DNA of 64,000 nucleotides from Pseudomonas monteilii (GTDB taxonomy: Bacteria; Pseudomonadota; Gammaproteobacteria; Pseudomonadales; Pseudomonadaceae), in contig CP013997.1 of NCBI GenBank assembly GCA_001534745.1, positions 4,278,001 to 4,342,000 on the forward strand, read 5' to 3'. Position numbers and translations under genes: made by a program. How positions within the stretch are numbered: position 1 is the first letter of the stretch; the number at the start of each line of letters is the position of its first letter. The notes under the pieces were generated by a model. That model was not told the DNA's origin. It made no database searches and saw only the letters and a list, made by a program, of their open reading frames with translations. This document shows, piece after piece, positions 49,177 to 58,646 of the stretch.

Positions 49177-49180
<4 letters not shown>
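48095..49180 (+). CDS. ntrB: NtrB (GlnL), nitrogen-regulation sensor kinase
   Basis: Cytosolic PAS-histidine kinase of 361 aa that phosphorylates NtrC under nitrogen limitation and is controlled by GlnB/GlnK. The PAS domain lies at about 10-120, the H-box is LAHEIKNPLGGIR, and the ATP-binding motifs are NIVRNAMQAI, IDNGPGIP and GRPDGTGLGLAI. The ATG at 48095 (MTISDALHRLLLDNL) fits NtrB; the frame opens earlier at 47993. The stop overlaps ntrC by 4 nt. Confidence 0.97.
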
Positions 49181-50613
<1,433 letters not shown>

Positions 50614-50818
50614 GACCGATGGAGAAGGAAAAGGCGGCTCGTGCACCGTGCTTGTGCCGCCTGCACCGCATCAAGGCAATTTTACTGGTGAGTCTCACTG
50701 GAATACCGCCGAATCCTGCGGTTTTACGGGATTTGTGAAGTTGGCACGGCGCCTGCAATAGCTCAGGTACTTCCAGTTTCGGGGACCTTGGTACAGGCAG
50801 GCCGAGATATCCCCTCTT

Positions 50819-51256
50819 TTATTCCCGCAGCGTCACCCTGACCCGCCAGCGCCCCGCCTCTTCTGCACCGTGCCAATCGCCGTGCAGGGGGCGGGCAGCC
50901 ACCAGGGTCAACAATAACCCCTCCTTGCGCGCACGCACTTGCCAGGCCACAGGCTTGCCTTGCCATTGCACGTGGCCCTGGGCCGGCGCCCCGGTCGCGT
51001 CGAACAGCACCGCGACAGTGCCCTCCACGTTTTCGCCGTGCACCTTCGGCGCCTCGTCGAACCAGAGGTCCAGCCCCCCTTCCTGCACCAGAATCTGCTC
51101 CAGTACAGGTGTCTGGGGCGCGGTCAGCCGGCCGATCATCAGGCCGACCAGCACCCCGAACAACGCCAGGGACAGCAGCATGCGCTTCCAAGCCTTATAA
51201 CGCGGGTCCGGTTCGGGGGTAGAATGCTCACCATCTTCGTGCTTGGAGCCGTGCAT
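50819..51256 (-). CDS. Conserved membrane protein of unknown function
   Basis: Protein of 145 aa with a charged N-terminus, one membrane helix (about 27-43, LLSLALFGVLVGLMIG) and a periplasmic part of about 100 residues that reads like beta strands (HVQWQGKPVAWQVRARKEG). I do not recognise the family. If it starts at 51256, its ATG and the trmL ATG share the bases CATG on opposite strands. A later start at the Met before LLSLAL is possible but would remove the basic N-terminus. Confidence 0.7.
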   Translation of the reverse strand: MHGSKHEDGEHSTPEPDPRYKAWKRMLLSLALFGVLVGLMIGRLTAPQTPVLEQILVQEGGLDLWFDEAPKVHGENVEGTVAVLFDATGAPAQGHVQWQGKPVAWQVRARKEGLLLTLVAARPLHGDWHGAEEAGRWRVRVTLRE

Positions 51257-51710
51257 GTTTCACGTGATCCTTTTTCAACCTGAAATTCCGCCGAACACCG
51301 GCAACATCATTCGTCTGTGCGCCAACAGTGGCTGCCACCTGCACCTGATCGAACCGATCGGCTTCGAGCTGGACGACAAGCGCCTGCGCCGCGCCGGGCT
51401 CGACTATCACGAGTATGCCACGCTCAAGCGCCACGAAAGTCTGGCGCAGTGCCTGGAAAGCCTGGGGCAACCGCGGGTGTTCGCGTTCACCACCAAGGCG
51501 TCGCACCCGTACCATGAGGTCGCCTATGAACCAGGCGATGCGTTTCTGTTCGGGCCGGAAAGCCGCGGTTTGCCGGCCGATGTACTCGACAGCCTGCCCG
51601 CCGAACAACGGGTGCGGTTGCCGATGCAACCGGGGTGCAGGAGTCTGAACCTGTCCAACACGGTCGCGGTGGCGGTCTATGAGGCGTGGCGCCAGCAGGA
51701 CTTCAGGTAG
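51255..51710 (+). CDS. trmL: TrmL, tRNA (cytidine/uridine-34-2'-O)-methyltransferase
   Basis: SPOUT methyltransferase of 151 aa that modifies the wobble base of tRNA-Leu. The start MFHVILFQPEIPPNTGNIIRLC is the family N-terminus. The SAM knot motifs are FGPESRGLP and the C-terminal SLNLSNTVAVAVYEAWR. The ATG at 51255 follows TTGGAG; an earlier in-frame ATG at 51243 adds only four residues. Confidence 0.96.
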   Translation: MFHVILFQPEIPPNTGNIIRLCANSGCHLHLIEPIGFELDDKRLRRAGLDYHEYATLKRHESLAQCLESLGQPRVFAFTTKASHPYHEVAYEPGDAFLFGPESRGLPADVLDSLPAEQRVRLPMQPGCRSLNLSNTVAVAVYEAWRQQDFR

Positions 51711-52059
51711 CACGCAGCGGGGCTCGAGAGCGCCGTGGCAGCGGGCGTTCGAGGCGGTGACGTCACGAGCCTATCGCTGGCAAGCCAGCTCCCACAACGC
51801 TCGCAGAGTTCGCCGAAAGACGGAGACGCTCATGCCTACCTGCAAGAGCAAGCTCCTGCAAAGGCTCATGCGGTTTTCCGAAAGGCGGGGGTCGTTCATG
51901 CCGACCTGTGGGCTTGTCCGCGAGAGCGGTAGCCGCTTCGCCGCATGCCTCGACCCTGGTGTATCACTGGCAGACCAGCGCCTGCCAAGGCCTGTTGCAG
52001 GCCAGTAACGATGGCAGGGTATCGGCCCGAGGCATTGCCAGCGGGCCGAAAGCCTTGGC
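51711..52059. other. Gene-free stretch between trmL and secB with a single REP-like unit
   Basis: About 350 bp with no convincing gene. One REP-like half (tatcgctggcaagccagctcccaca) lies at about 51771-51795. The rest has scattered inverted pieces of the same GC-rich type but no clean partner. Short ORFs here lack ribosome sites and family similarity. Confidence 0.6.
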
Positions 52060-52542
52060 TTACTGCTGAGTCGGCGCCTCGCCGGCTTCCTGCATGCGCT
52101 GCATTTCCTGCGCGTACAGGGCGTCGAAGTTGACCGGCGACAGCATCAGGGCCGGGAACGAACCACGGGTCACCAGGCTGTCCAGGGTCTCGCGCGCGTA
52201 GGGGAACAGGATGTTCGGGCAGAACGCACCTAGGGTGTGGCTCATCGAGGACGCGTCGAGGTTCTTGATCAGGAAGATGCCCGCCTGCTGAACTTCGGCG
52301 ATGAACGCGACTTCTTCACCGTTCTTGACCGTGACCGACAAGGTCAGGACCACTTCGTGGAAGTCGCCTTCCAGGGCCTTCTGCTTGGTGTTCAGGTCCA
52401 GCGCGACGCTCGGCTCCCACTGCTGGCGGAAGATCGCCGGGCTCTTGGGGGCTTCGAACGACAGGTCACGCACGTAGATGCGCTGCATGGAGAACTGCGG
52501 GGAAGTGTCTTCGGCCGCGCCGGTGGTCTGTTGGTCAGTCAT
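52060..52542 (-). CDS. secB: SecB, protein-export chaperone
   Basis: Cytosolic tetrameric chaperone of 160 aa that holds preproteins unfolded for SecA. Landmarks are [26 protein letters not shown] and [11 protein letters not shown] with the conserved [19 protein letters not shown]. It lies 41 bp downstream of grxC in the same direction, the usual secB-grxC pairing. Confidence 0.98.
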   Translation of the reverse strand: MTDQQTTGAAEDTSPQFSMQRIYVRDLSFEAPKSPAIFRQQWEPSVALDLNTKQKALEGDFHEVVLTLSVTVKNGEEVAFIAEVQQAGIFLIKNLDASSMSHTLGAFCPNILFPYARETLDSLVTRGSFPALMLSPVNFDALYAQEMQRMQEAGEAPTQQ

Positions 52543-52583
52543 GGCAGATCCTTATCCTGAAAGAGGGTGGAACAGTGGGGGCA

Positions 52584-52838
52584 TCACGCCTCGAGCAGCG
52601 CGTCGAGCCGACCGGCGCGCTCGAGGGCGTGGAGTTCGTCGCAACCGCCGACGTGGGTGTCACCGATCCAGATCTGCGGCACCGACGTGCGGCCGGCCTT
52701 CTGGCTCATCTCGGCGCGCAGCTGCGGCTTGCCGTCGACCCTGATCTCCTCGAAGTCGACGCCTTTGCGGGTCAGCAGCTGCTTGGCGCGGATGCAGTAG
52801 GGGCAATAATCGCTGGAGTAGATGAGGACGGGCTTCAT
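52584..52838 (-). CDS. grxC: Glutaredoxin 3
   Basis: Small dithiol oxidoreductase of 84 aa reduced by glutathione. The active site CPYC is at C12-C15 (SSDYCPYCIRAKQLL). The glutathione-binding TSVPQIWIGDTHVGG is intact. It lies one base after the rhodanese-like gene and upstream of secB; gshB in this window makes its cofactor. Confidence 0.97.
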   Translation of the reverse strand: MKPVLIYSSDYCPYCIRAKQLLTRKGVDFEEIRVDGKPQLRAEMSQKAGRTSVPQIWIGDTHVGGCDELHALERAGRLDALLEA

Positions 52839-52839
52839 A

Positions 52840-53253
52840 TCACTTCACCAAAGGCAGGTTGTCGGCTTTCCAGCTGGACACGCCGCCGCTGAGCTTGGCG
52901 GCGGTGAAGCCGGACTTGAGCAGTTCGCGGCAGTGCGTGCCGGCGTGCTGGCCCATGCTGTCGACCAGGATGAGGGTCTTGGCCTTGTGCTTTTCCAGCT
53001 CGCCCACGCGGCCGAGCAGCTTGTCCTGCGGGATGTTCAGGGCGCCGACGATGTGGCCTGCGGCGTATTCCTTGGCAGGACGGATGTCGATGACCACGGC
53101 CTTGTCGGCGTTGACCAGCGCGGTCAGCTGGCCATTGCTCAGGCTCTGGCCGCCGCGACGCATTTCGTTGACCAGCAGCAGAACCAGCAGAACGACGAAG
53201 ATCGCCACCAAGAGCATGTGGTTGGTAGCGAATTGAATCAGGTTGGCAACCAT
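52840..53253 (-). CDS. Rhodanese-like membrane protein (YibN-like), catalytic Cys loop altered
   Basis: Protein of 137 aa: an N-terminal membrane helix (about 12-30, MLLVAIFVVLLVLLLVNEM) and a rhodanese fold with IDIRPAKEYAAGHIVGALNIP and the C-terminal SGGVSSWKADNLPLVK. The usual active-site loop C-x-x-G-x-R is replaced by VDSMGQHAG, so a thiosulfate sulfurtransferase role is doubtful. The nearest Cys is in GTHCRELL. Start MVANLIQ at 53253; the frame opens at 53298. It sits directly before grxC-secB. Confidence 0.85.
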   Translation of the reverse strand: MVANLIQFATNHMLLVAIFVVLLVLLLVNEMRRGGQSLSNGQLTALVNADKAVVIDIRPAKEYAAGHIVGALNIPQDKLLGRVGELEKHKAKTLILVDSMGQHAGTHCRELLKSGFTAAKLSGGVSSWKADNLPLVK

Positions 53254-53460
53254 CGATGGGTGTTCCAGGCGAATGAAAATGTCGGCCAGTATACACACCG
53301 CCCCTGGCCCACCAAAGCCCGACCGGCGCCTGGAAAGATCTTGTCATCCACTGGCGAGTCGACCCGATCGACGGCCCGCCGGACGAATGTTCGTCAGCCC
53401 CGGTGAATTTGCCCTAAAATGCGTGTCCTTATCCTCTTTGACAATTGTGAGTGGGATCCG

Positions 53461-54996
53461 ATGACGAGTACGCCCAAACCCTTGGTCCTGATCATCCTGG
53501 ATGGCTTCGGGCACAGCGAGAGCCCCGAGTACAACGCCATCCACGCCGCGAACACGCCGGTCTACGATCGCCTGCGCGCCACCCTGCCCCACGGGCTGAT
53601 CTCGGGCTCCGGGATGGACGTCGGCCTGCCGGACGGGCAGATGGGCAACTCCGAAGTCGGACACATGAACCTGGGCGCCGGGCGCGTCGTGTACCAGGAC
53701 TTCACCCGCGTCACCAAGGCCATCCGCGACGGCGAGTTCTTCGAGAACCCGGTGCTGACTGGCGCCGTGGACAAGGCCGTGAGCGCCGGCAAGGCGGTCC
53801 ACGTCCTGGGCCTGCTGTCGGACGGTGGCGTCCACAGTCACCAGGACCACCTGGTCGCCATGGTCGAGCTGGCAGCCCAGCGTGGCGCCGAGAAGATCTA
53901 CCTGCACGCCTTCCTCGACGGTCGCGACACCGCGCCGCGCAGCGCCCAGGCGTCCATCGAACTGATGGACGCCACGTTCGCCCGCCTGGGCAAAGGCCGC
54001 ATCGCCAGCCTGATCGGCCGTTACTTCGCGATGGACCGCGACAACCGTTGGGACCGCGTCAGCGCAGCCTACAACCTGATCGTCGACAGCACCGCCGACT
54101 ACACCGCCGACACCGCCCTGGCTGGCCTGCAGGCGGCCTACGCACGGGACGAGAGCGACGAATTCGTCAAGGCCACGCGCATTGGCGAGGCGGTCACGGT
54201 CGACGATGGCGATGCGGTGATCTTCATGAACTTCCGCGCCGACCGCGCCCGCGAACTGTCGCGCGCCTTCGTCGAGCCGGACTTCAGCGAATTCCCACGG
54301 GCGCGCCTGCCCAAGCTCGCGGCCTACATCGGCCTGACCCAGTACTCGGCCAAGATCGCGGCACCGGCGGCCTTCGCACCGGCCAGCCTGGACAACGTAT
54401 TGGGCGAGTACCTGGCCAAGCACGGCAAGACCCAGCTGCGCATCGCCGAGACCGAGAAGTACGCCCACGTGACCTTCTTCTTCTCTGGTGGCCGTGAGGA
54501 ACCGTTCGAAGGTGAAGAGCGCATCCTGATCCCCTCGCCGAAGGTCGCGACCTACGACCTGCAACCGGAGATGAACGCGCCGCAAGTCACCGACCGCATC
54601 GTCGAGGCCATCGAGCAGCAGCGCTTCGACGTGATCATCGTCAACTACGCCAACGGCGACATGGTCGGTCATACCGGCGTGTTCGCGGCGGCCGTCAAGG
54701 CGGTCGAGGCGCTCGACACCTGCGTGGGCCGCATCGTCGAGGCCCTGGACAAGGTCGGCGGCGAGGCGCTGGTGACCGCCGACCATGGCAACGTCGAGCA
54801 GATGGAAGACGAAAGCACGGGCCAGGCGCACACCGCGCACACCACCGAGCCGGTACCGTTCATCTATGTCGGCAAGCGCAGCCTCAAGGTCCGCGAAGGC
54901 GGCGTCCTGGCGGACGTGGCGCCGACCATGCTCAAGCTGCTGGGCCTGGAACAGCCGGCCGAAATGACCGGCACATCGATCCTGATCGACGCCTGA
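53461..54996 (+). CDS. gpmI: 2,3-bisphosphoglycerate-independent phosphoglycerate mutase
   Basis: Mn-dependent glycolytic mutase of 511 aa, alkaline phosphatase superfamily. The catalytic Ser is in [16 protein letters not shown]. Metal-binding and core motifs are ILDGFG near the N-terminus, [10 protein letters not shown], the late [12 protein letters not shown], and [10 protein letters not shown]. The ATG at 53461 ([17 protein letters not shown]) is the family start; the frame opens at 53419. Confidence 0.97.
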   Translation: MTSTPKPLVLIILDGFGHSESPEYNAIHAANTPVYDRLRATLPHGLISGSGMDVGLPDGQMGNSEVGHMNLGAGRVVYQDFTRVTKAIRDGEFFENPVLTGAVDKAVSAGKAVHVLGLLSDGGVHSHQDHLVAMVELAAQRGAEKIYLHAFLDGRDTAPRSAQASIELMDATFARLGKGRIASLIGRYFAMDRDNRWDRVSAAYNLIVDSTADYTADTALAGLQAAYARDESDEFVKATRIGEAVTVDDGDAVIFMNFRADRARELSRAFVEPDFSEFPRARLPKLAAYIGLTQYSAKIAAPAAFAPASLDNVLGEYLAKHGKTQLRIAETEKYAHVTFFFSGGREEPFEGEERILIPSPKVATYDLQPEMNAPQVTDRIVEAIEQQRFDVIIVNYANGDMVGHTGVFAAAVKAVEALDTCVGRIVEALDKVGGEALVTADHGNVEQMEDESTGQAHTAHTTEPVPFIYVGKRSLKVREGGVLADVAPTMLKLLGLEQPAEMTGTSILIDA

Positions 54997-55146
54997 GCCC
55001 TGCCTTTCGCCAGCTCGCAGGAGCGGCCCAGGCCGCCGACGCTGGCTGGCGACGGCATCGCTGGCGTCCTGGATGCCCGCAAGCATTTTTTTTGTGCGCC
55101 ATGGCGGGCATACTAGGTCGATCTCCATCCCCGGTATGCCCACCCC

Positions 55147-56454
55147 ATGCTTCGCGCCCTGATCCCCTTAGCCCTGACCTGCCTGCTGAGCCCGGCCTTC
55201 GCCGACGAACGCGCGCAGACCCAGCAGCAGCTGGACGCCACACGCCAGGATATCGTCGAGCTGCAGAAGGTCCTGCGTAAACTGGAAGCGGAAAAGTCCG
55301 GGGTGCAGAAAGACCTCAAGGCCACCGAGACCGATATCGGCACCCTGGAAAAGCAGGTGGAGGCCCTGCAGGAGTCGCTAAAAAAGACCGAGGGCGAACT
55401 GGAGCGCCTTGATCTCGAGAAAAAAAAACTCCAGTCCGCCCGCCTCGAACAACAACGCCTGATCGCCATCCAGGCGCGCTCGGCCTATCAGAACGGCCGT
55501 GAGGAATACCTCAAGCTGCTGCTCAACCAGCAGAACCCGGAGCGGTTCGCCCGCACGCTGACCTACTACGATTACCTGAGCAAGGCGCGTCTGGCGCAAC
55601 TGCATGCCTTCAACCAGACCCTGAAGCAGTTGGCGGGCGTCGAGCAGGACATCGCCCGGCAACAGGCGCAGCTGCTGGCCGAGCGTGGCAACCTCGACAG
55701 CCGCCGGCAGGAACTCGAAGCCGTGCGCAGCGAGCGCCGCCAGGTGCTGGCCAAGCTCAACGCCGACATGAAGGACCGCGACCAGAAGCTTCAGGCACGC
55801 CAGCAGGACCAGGCCGAGCTGGGCAAGGTGCTCAAGACCATCGAGGAAACCTTGGCCCGCCAGGCGCGGGAGGCCGAAGAAGCGCGCCAGCGTGCCCTGC
55901 TCGCCCAGCAGGAGGCCGAGCGTCGTCAACGGGAGGCCCAGGCCCGCGCCCAGGCCAGTCGCGAGACCCAGGACACGCCGCCGCCGCCAACGCCGACGCC
56001 TCCGCGCACCTCCAGCGGTCCGCTGGTCAGCAGCGGCGGCGCCAGTTATGGGGGGGCTTTTTCTGCCGCCCGTGGAAAACTTCCATGGCCAGTCGATGGT
56101 CGACTGCTGGCACGTTTCGGCGATGCACGCGGCGGCGACGTCAGGGCCAAGTGGGACGGCGTGATGATCGGTGCCCCGGTCGGCACGCGCGTACGCGCCG
56201 TGCACGGCGGTCGCGTGGTGTTCGCCGAGTGGTTGCGGGGCGCGGGGCTGTTGGTCATTCTCGACCACGGCAACGGCTACCTGAGCCTGTATGGTCACAA
56301 CCAGAGCCTGCTCAAGAGCGCCGGTGACATCGTCAAGGCGGGCGAAGCCATTTCCACCGTCGGCGACAGCGGTGGGCAGGAAAGCGCGGGCTTGTACTTC
56401 GCGATCCGCCAGCAAGGCCGTCCGAGCGACCCGACCCAGTGGTGTCGAGGCTAG
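55147..56454 (+). CDS. EnvC-like murein hydrolase activator
   Basis: Periplasmic activator of amidases in cell division, 435 aa. A signal peptide (about 1-19, ending AFA) precedes a long coiled coil (about 20-250, rich in Q/E/L/K/R). A Pro-rich linker follows, then a LytM/peptidase M23 domain (about 310-435). The metal ligands of active LytM enzymes are degenerate: the HxH-type tail reads LYFAIR, so it likely activates rather than cuts. Neighbouring ctpA fits a cell-wall locus. Confidence 0.93.
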   Translation: MLRALIPLALTCLLSPAFADERAQTQQQLDATRQDIVELQKVLRKLEAEKSGVQKDLKATETDIGTLEKQVEALQESLKKTEGELERLDLEKKKLQSARLEQQRLIAIQARSAYQNGREEYLKLLLNQQNPERFARTLTYYDYLSKARLAQLHAFNQTLKQLAGVEQDIARQQAQLLAERGNLDSRRQELEAVRSERRQVLAKLNADMKDRDQKLQARQQDQAELGKVLKTIEETLARQAREAEEARQRALLAQQEAERRQREAQARAQASRETQDTPPPPTPTPPRTSSGPLVSSGGASYGGAFSAARGKLPWPVDGRLLARFGDARGGDVRAKWDGVMIGAPVGTRVRAVHGGRVVFAEWLRGAGLLVILDHGNGYLSLYGHNQSLLKSAGDIVKAGEAISTVGDSGGQESAGLYFAIRQQGRPSDPTQWCRG

Positions 56455-56544
56455 CCGGCGGTTCGTTCATCGTGCGGCGCAGTGCCGTTTCACGGCGCCG
56501 ATGCTCCCCAGAGGGGCGCCATCAGGATCAGGAGTTCGTTCGAC

Positions 56545-57858
56545 ATGCTGCATTCGCCTCGCCTCTCTCAGTTGGCCCTGACCGTCGCCTTGGTCATGGG
56601 CGCGCCCGCGCTACTGGCCGCCGAGCCGGCTGCCCGCGTCATCCCCTCGGCCACCGAAGCCACGCCCCAGGGGCCGCTGCCGCTGGACGAGCTGCGGACC
56701 TTCGCCGAGGTGATGGACCGGATCAAGGCGGCCTACGTCGAACCCGTGGACGACAAGACCCTGCTGGAAAACGCCATCAAGGGCATGCTCAGCAACCTGG
56801 ACCCCCACTCGGCCTACCTGGGTCCGGAGGACTTCCAGGAGTTGCAGGAAAGCACCAGCGGCGAGTTCGGTGGGTTGGGCATCGAGGTCGGGATGGAGGA
56901 CAACTTCATCAAGGTCGTCTCGCCGATCGACGACACGCCGGCCTCCCGCGCGGGCATCCAGGCGGGCGACCTGATCGTCAAGATCAACGGCCAGCCGACG
57001 CGTGGCCAGTCCATGACCGAAGCCGTCGACAAGATGCGCGGCAAGATCGGCGACAAGATCACCCTGACCTTGATACGCAACGGCGGCAATCCGTTCGACG
57101 TGACCCTGGCGCGCGCCGTGATCCAGGTCAAGAGCGTCAAGAGCCAGCTCATGGAGAGCGATTACGGCTACATCCGCATCACCCAATTCCAGGTCAAGAC
57201 CGGCGAGGAAGTCGGCAAGGCCCTGGCCAAGCTGCGCAAGGACAATGGCAAGAAATTGCGCGGGATCGTGCTGGACCTGCGCAACAACCCAGGCGGGGTT
57301 CTGCAATCGGCGGTCGAAGTGGCGGATCACTTCCTGACCAAGGGGCTGATCGTCTACACCAAAGGCCGGATCCCCAACTCCGAGCTGCGCTTCTCCGCCG
57401 ACCCGGCCGACGCCAGCGAGCATGTGCCGCTGGTGGTACTGATCAACGGCGGCAGCGCCTCGGCCTCGGAAATCGTCGCCGGCGCGTTGCAGGATCAGAA
57501 ACGCGCCGTGCTGATGGGCACCGACAGCTTCGGCAAGGGCTCGGTGCAGACCGTGCTACCGCTGAACAACGACCGTGCCCTGAAGCTCACCACGGCGCTG
57601 TACTTCACCCCCAACGGACGTTCGATCCAGGCCCAGGGCATCGTTCCGGACATCGAGGTGCGCCAGGCCAAGCTCACCGCCGAGGCCGACACCGAGAACT
57701 TCAAGGAAGCCGACCTGCAGGGCCACCTGGGCAATGGTAACGGCGGTGCCGATCGTCCTTCGGGCGGCAAGCGCAAGGAACGTCCTCAGGATGACGACTT
57801 CCAGTTGAGCCAGGCGCTCAGCCTGCTCAAGGGCCTCAACATCACCAAGGGCGCGTGA
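56545..57858 (+). CDS. ctpA: C-terminal processing protease, peptidase S41 family (CtpA)
   Basis: Periplasmic serine protease of 437 aa. A signal peptide (1-26, ending LLAA) is followed by a PDZ domain (about 95-180) and the S41 core. The Ser-Lys dyad lies in NGGSASASEIVAGAL and GTDSFGKGSVQT. The ATG at 56545 follows CAGGAG; the frame from 56482 is rejected. In P. aeruginosa a CtpA of this type works with an outer-membrane lipoprotein on murein hydrolases. It overlaps the next gene by 4 nt at a GTG. Confidence 0.95.
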   Translation: MLHSPRLSQLALTVALVMGAPALLAAEPAARVIPSATEATPQGPLPLDELRTFAEVMDRIKAAYVEPVDDKTLLENAIKGMLSNLDPHSAYLGPEDFQELQESTSGEFGGLGIEVGMEDNFIKVVSPIDDTPASRAGIQAGDLIVKINGQPTRGQSMTEAVDKMRGKIGDKITLTLIRNGGNPFDVTLARAVIQVKSVKSQLMESDYGYIRITQFQVKTGEEVGKALAKLRKDNGKKLRGIVLDLRNNPGGVLQSAVEVADHFLTKGLIVYTKGRIPNSELRFSADPADASEHVPLVVLINGGSASASEIVAGALQDQKRAVLMGTDSFGKGSVQTVLPLNNDRALKLTTALYFTPNGRSIQAQGIVPDIEVRQAKLTAEADTENFKEADLQGHLGNGNGGADRPSGGKRKERPQDDDFQLSQALSLLKGLNITKGA

Positions 57859-58631
57859 CCCTGCTCATGCGCGCCATCCTGTTCGCGCTGGCCTGGTTGC
57901 TGGCCAGCGTCGCCCAGGCGGCGCCGGCCAAGGCCTACCTGACCCTGATCATCGACGACCTCGGGCAGAACGTGGCTCGCGACAATCGGGTGCTGGCCCT
58001 GCCGGGGCCGGTGACCCTGGCGATCATGCCCGACACGCCCCATGCCACCACCTTCGCCCGGCAAGGCCACGCGGCTGGCAAGACGGTGATCCTGCACATG
58101 CCCATGGATCCGGCCACCGGTCCCTACGCGTGGCACCCCGGCCTGCCGACCGCCACGTTGGCCACGCGCCTGGCGAACGCGCTGGACAAGGTGCCCTTTG
58201 CGGCCGGGATCAACAACCACATGGGCAGCCGCATGACGTCGCAGCCCGAGGCGATGACCGGGTTGATGGAAGACCTGCAACGGCGTGGCCTGTTCTTCGT
58301 CGACAGCCGCACCAGCGCTGCCACGGTGGCGGCCGCCAAGGCACAGGCCATCGGCCTGGCGCATGTCTCGCGGGACGTGTTTCTGGACGACGTGCGCACG
58401 CCGGAGGCGATTGCCGGCCAGTTGCGCATCGGCATCGAGCTGGCACGCCGGCAAGGCTCGGCAGTCCTGATCGGCCACCCCTACCCGCAGACGCTCGAGG
58501 TGCTGGAGCGCGAGCTGCCCCGGCTCAAGGGCCAGGGCATCGAATGGATCGAGATTCACCAGATGATCGCGCAGCGCAGCAACCTGGCCATGCCAGCCCA
58601 CGGCAAACAGGGGCGCTACCCCGGTCGCTAG
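57855..58631 (+). CDS. Divergent polysaccharide deacetylase family protein
   Basis: Predicted periplasmic protein of 258 aa with a signal peptide (LLMRAILFALAWLLASVAQA). The fold is the divergent polysaccharide deacetylase family (DUF610, YibQ-like): LTLIIDDLGQN, LAIMPDTPHA, ILHMPMDP and NNHMGSRMTSQPEAM, with FVDSRTS. The start is GTG at 57855, overlapping ctpA (GTGA). An ATG at 57867 is an alternative. The envC-ctpA-deacetylase order is common in gamma-proteobacteria; the substrate is unknown. Confidence 0.88.
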   Translation: MTLLMRAILFALAWLLASVAQAAPAKAYLTLIIDDLGQNVARDNRVLALPGPVTLAIMPDTPHATTFARQGHAAGKTVILHMPMDPATGPYAWHPGLPTATLATRLANALDKVPFAAGINNHMGSRMTSQPEAMTGLMEDLQRRGLFFVDSRTSAATVAAAKAQAIGLAHVSRDVFLDDVRTPEAIAGQLRIGIELARRQGSAVLIGHPYPQTLEVLERELPRLKGQGIEWIEIHQMIAQRSNLAMPAHGKQGRYPGR

Positions 58632-58646
58632 CAGGCCAGGGCGCCG

